NCBI GenBank assembly: GCA_029747015.1
Contig: JAKOGI010000441.1
Location: 231,001-295,000 of the forward strand
DNA length: 64,000 bases
Reading direction: 5' to 3'
Source of the DNA: Carnegiea gigantea
Lineage: Eukaryota > Streptophyta > Magnoliopsida > Caryophyllales > Cactaceae
In this document: in pieces, positions 62,466 to 64,000 of the stretch
Numbering within the stretch: the stretch's first letter is position 1
Layout of the letters: each line of letters starts with the position of its first letter
Notes under the pieces: generated by a model
What the model was told of the DNA's origin: nothing
Seen by the model: the letters and a program-made list of their open reading frames with translations, nothing else
The model's database searches: none
Translations under genes and position numbers: made by a program

Positions 62466-63215
62466 ATTGATTTCTGTGTTTTCTTTTTCTTTTTCTTTTT
62501 CTTAGGAGGGCATCTTTTTTTTTGGGGGGGATGTTAAAGGGAAGTGTAAATATTTTCAAATACTTTATCAGTCGGACTAGCTAATATTCCAAGAGGAGGA
62601 ATTTTTGAAAGTATGTTTTGCTAGTTTTCATGCTCAATTCTACACATTTGTATCATATTTTGGCTATTTTTTTAATTTTATTTCTAACTTTATCCAATGG
62701 ATTAATAATTGATGATGAAACAAGCAGACTATAGTTTAAGATGAGTTCTTTACGCAATATGCAAAGCGTTATTTGCGTATAAACTGTAAATATTCTACAT
62801 CTAAATTAGTCTACTAATAAATAACCCCCGTACAAAGTAAGATACAGTATTAAGACTGGCATAGTTTAGACCCAAATTTCTACTAAAAAGTCCAAGTAAT
62901 TAGAAATCACCGATGCTGTTGAAAATCAATTTAGTGTCATACCAGCATGTTAACTAAACCCATTTCGCCCTCAGTGCAGTACTGCAGTCGGTGCAAATGC
63001 AAGTCTTTACCCAACTACAATTACATGTATCAAGACTCAAAAAGACAAATGTGAAATCTCATAACTCAAGATGTATAACTTACATAACTCGGCAATTACA
63101 ATTTAGAAGAATGGACATGAAGGTGCCAACTGGGTTTGTTGTTTACATATGTTATTCCCGGCTACATCAGCCTTCATGCATAAATTTACATTAGAACCAG
63201 AAGAATTAGAAGAAG
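62466..63215. other. Intergenic between SEC13 and the Myb/SANT-like gene
   Basis: This is the SEC13 promoter side and the 3' flank of the right-edge gene. It has short CT- and T-rich runs at 62478-62530, otherwise plain AT-rich sequence. No gene seen. Confidence 0.5.
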
Positions 63216-64000
63216 TTACAGAAGGTATTTTTGTTTGAGCCGTTGAACAAGCTGGACATGAAATTGTAGTTGCTCTTCATTCATGGAAGATGTATCCTTG
63301 TAGATGATTTGCATATCTATCTCCATTTGTTTGGTTTTCGCTAGTTCCTCCATGGCAACCGCCTTCTTGAGTTCTGCAAATTTAATTTCATGTAATTCTT
63401 CAGCAAGTACTTCTTTGGATTTCCCCCCGTCATTCAACTTCCGCTTGCACTTTGAAGGCTTGCTCATAGGGTGGATGGCACGTACTTCTGAGGAGCCAAC
63501 GTCCACACTAGTTAATGTATCTGGATTAGATGATGAGGTGGATGCCCCGGCTTCAAACACCTTCGTTCTCTTAAAAGAACCTTCGTTCCTTAAGATGTTG
63601 ACATAAGCTTTCCATTTTGGTTCATCTTTTAAGAGCATCCATGAGTGCTCAAAGACAAATCGGCGGCCATCATTCTGGGACCTGTATAGCCTATGTGCTT
63701 CCCCGATGATCTCCTTCTCATCCATGTCACTCTGGCTTTCTCGGGCAGCTTTTTTGTAGCATTCAATGAAGTTCTTGGCCTCTCTAATCATTCTATGCCA
63801 CCTCTGTTTCAATTGCCTCCAAGTTCTCGTGATTCCACCTGTGCGATTCTCCTCATAAAGCTTTCCCAACCTCTTCCAGAAAGACACCATTTTTTGGTCA
63901 TTTCCCCCGATTGGATCCATGGGAATATTGAGCCATGTGCTTATAAGGAGCTCATCTTCCTCAAAAAGCCAACGGTTTCTTCGGCGTTCTCCTGGACTCA
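63216..64000 (-). CDS. Myb/SANT-like protein with NAM-associated-type C-terminal domain, partial
   Basis: The frame is open to the window edge and starts outside it. The visible 260 or so residues begin with ERRRNRWLFEEDELLISTWL, a trihelix/Myb-SANT-like DNA-binding start, and FWKRLGKLYEEN with TWRQLKQRWHRMIREAKNF. The NAM-associated-type middle follows, a basic SKPSKCKRKLN stretch at about 180, and a charged coiled-coil end (ELHEIKFAELKKAVAMEELAKTKQMEID). Such proteins are often misnamed 'glutathione S-transferase T3-like' in plant databases. Related proteins accompany PIF/Harbinger transposases as their ORF1 or are domesticated copies. Whether a transposase lies further right cannot be seen. 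The ATG at 63920 is internal. Confidence 0.75.
   Translation of the reverse strand, partial: SPGERRRNRWLFEEDELLISTWLNIPMDPIGGNDQKMVSFWKRLGKLYEENRTGGITRTWRQLKQRWHRMIREAKNFIECYKKAARESQSDMDEKEIIGEAHRLYRSQNDGRRFVFEHSWMLLKDEPKWKAYVNILRNEGSFKRTKVFEAGASTSSSNPDTLTSVDVGSSEVRAIHPMSKPSKCKRKLNDGGKSKEVLAEELHEIKFAELKKAVAMEELAKTKQMEIDMQIIYKDTSSMNEEQLQFHVQLVQRLKQKYLL

Overview
This window looks like nuclear DNA of a dicot-like flowering plant. It is AT-rich, its genes carry many introns with plant-type splice sites, it holds many 5'-truncated L1-type LINEs and LTR remnants, and the protein families are plant ones (VAMP71 SNARE, plant-type ANTH adaptor, RLP-type LRR receptors). I cannot name the species. Layout from left to right: (1) 1-6587, the 3' part of a plus-strand VAMP71-type R-SNARE gene. 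Its first exon lies outside the window, and about 5.4 kb of its intron is filled by a decayed ~295-bp tandem repeat, a SINE and a LINE remnant. (2) 8137-20876, minus strand, an ALG2-type mannosyltransferase gene in eight coding exons, with a probable 5' UTR exon near 29.1-29.2 kb, so about 21 kb in all. Its introns hold more of the ~295-bp repeat and at least four LINE insertions, two of them nested, with target-site duplications I can read directly. As given, the coding exons carry seven single-base indels. (3) 30525-35386, minus strand, an ANTH-domain clathrin adaptor of the AP180/CALM type in 15 coding exons, with one single-base indel. (4) 36-40.6 kb, an AT-rich gene-poor stretch with long microsatellites and an unusual nested inverted repeat at 38.0-38.47 kb. 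(5) 40.7-57.5 kb, a tandem cluster of minus-strand receptor-like proteins: one pseudogene and two apparently intact genes with identical four-exon structure. The two intact genes have different LTR insertions in the same intron. (6) 60654-61559, minus strand, a SEC13 gene with an uninterrupted coding region and an intron in its 5' UTR. (7) 63216-64000, the C-terminal part of a Myb/SANT-like, NAM-associated-type protein that runs off the right edge. The housekeeping genes belong to the secretory and endocytic system: ALG2 (N-glycan precursor in the ER), SEC13 (COPII and nuclear pore), VAMP71 (vacuolar fusion) and the ANTH adaptor (clathrin-mediated endocytosis). The RLPs are glycosylated cell-surface proteins that would depend on these pathways. 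Nothing shows co-regulation, and I regard the grouping as neighbourhood rather than a designed system. The most unusual signals are the clustered homopolymer indels in ALG2, the four-fold inverted repeat at 38 kb, the satellite shared by the introns of two neighbouring genes, the recurrent CT tracts immediately after first-exon donor sites, and the high number of long poly(G)/poly(C) runs.
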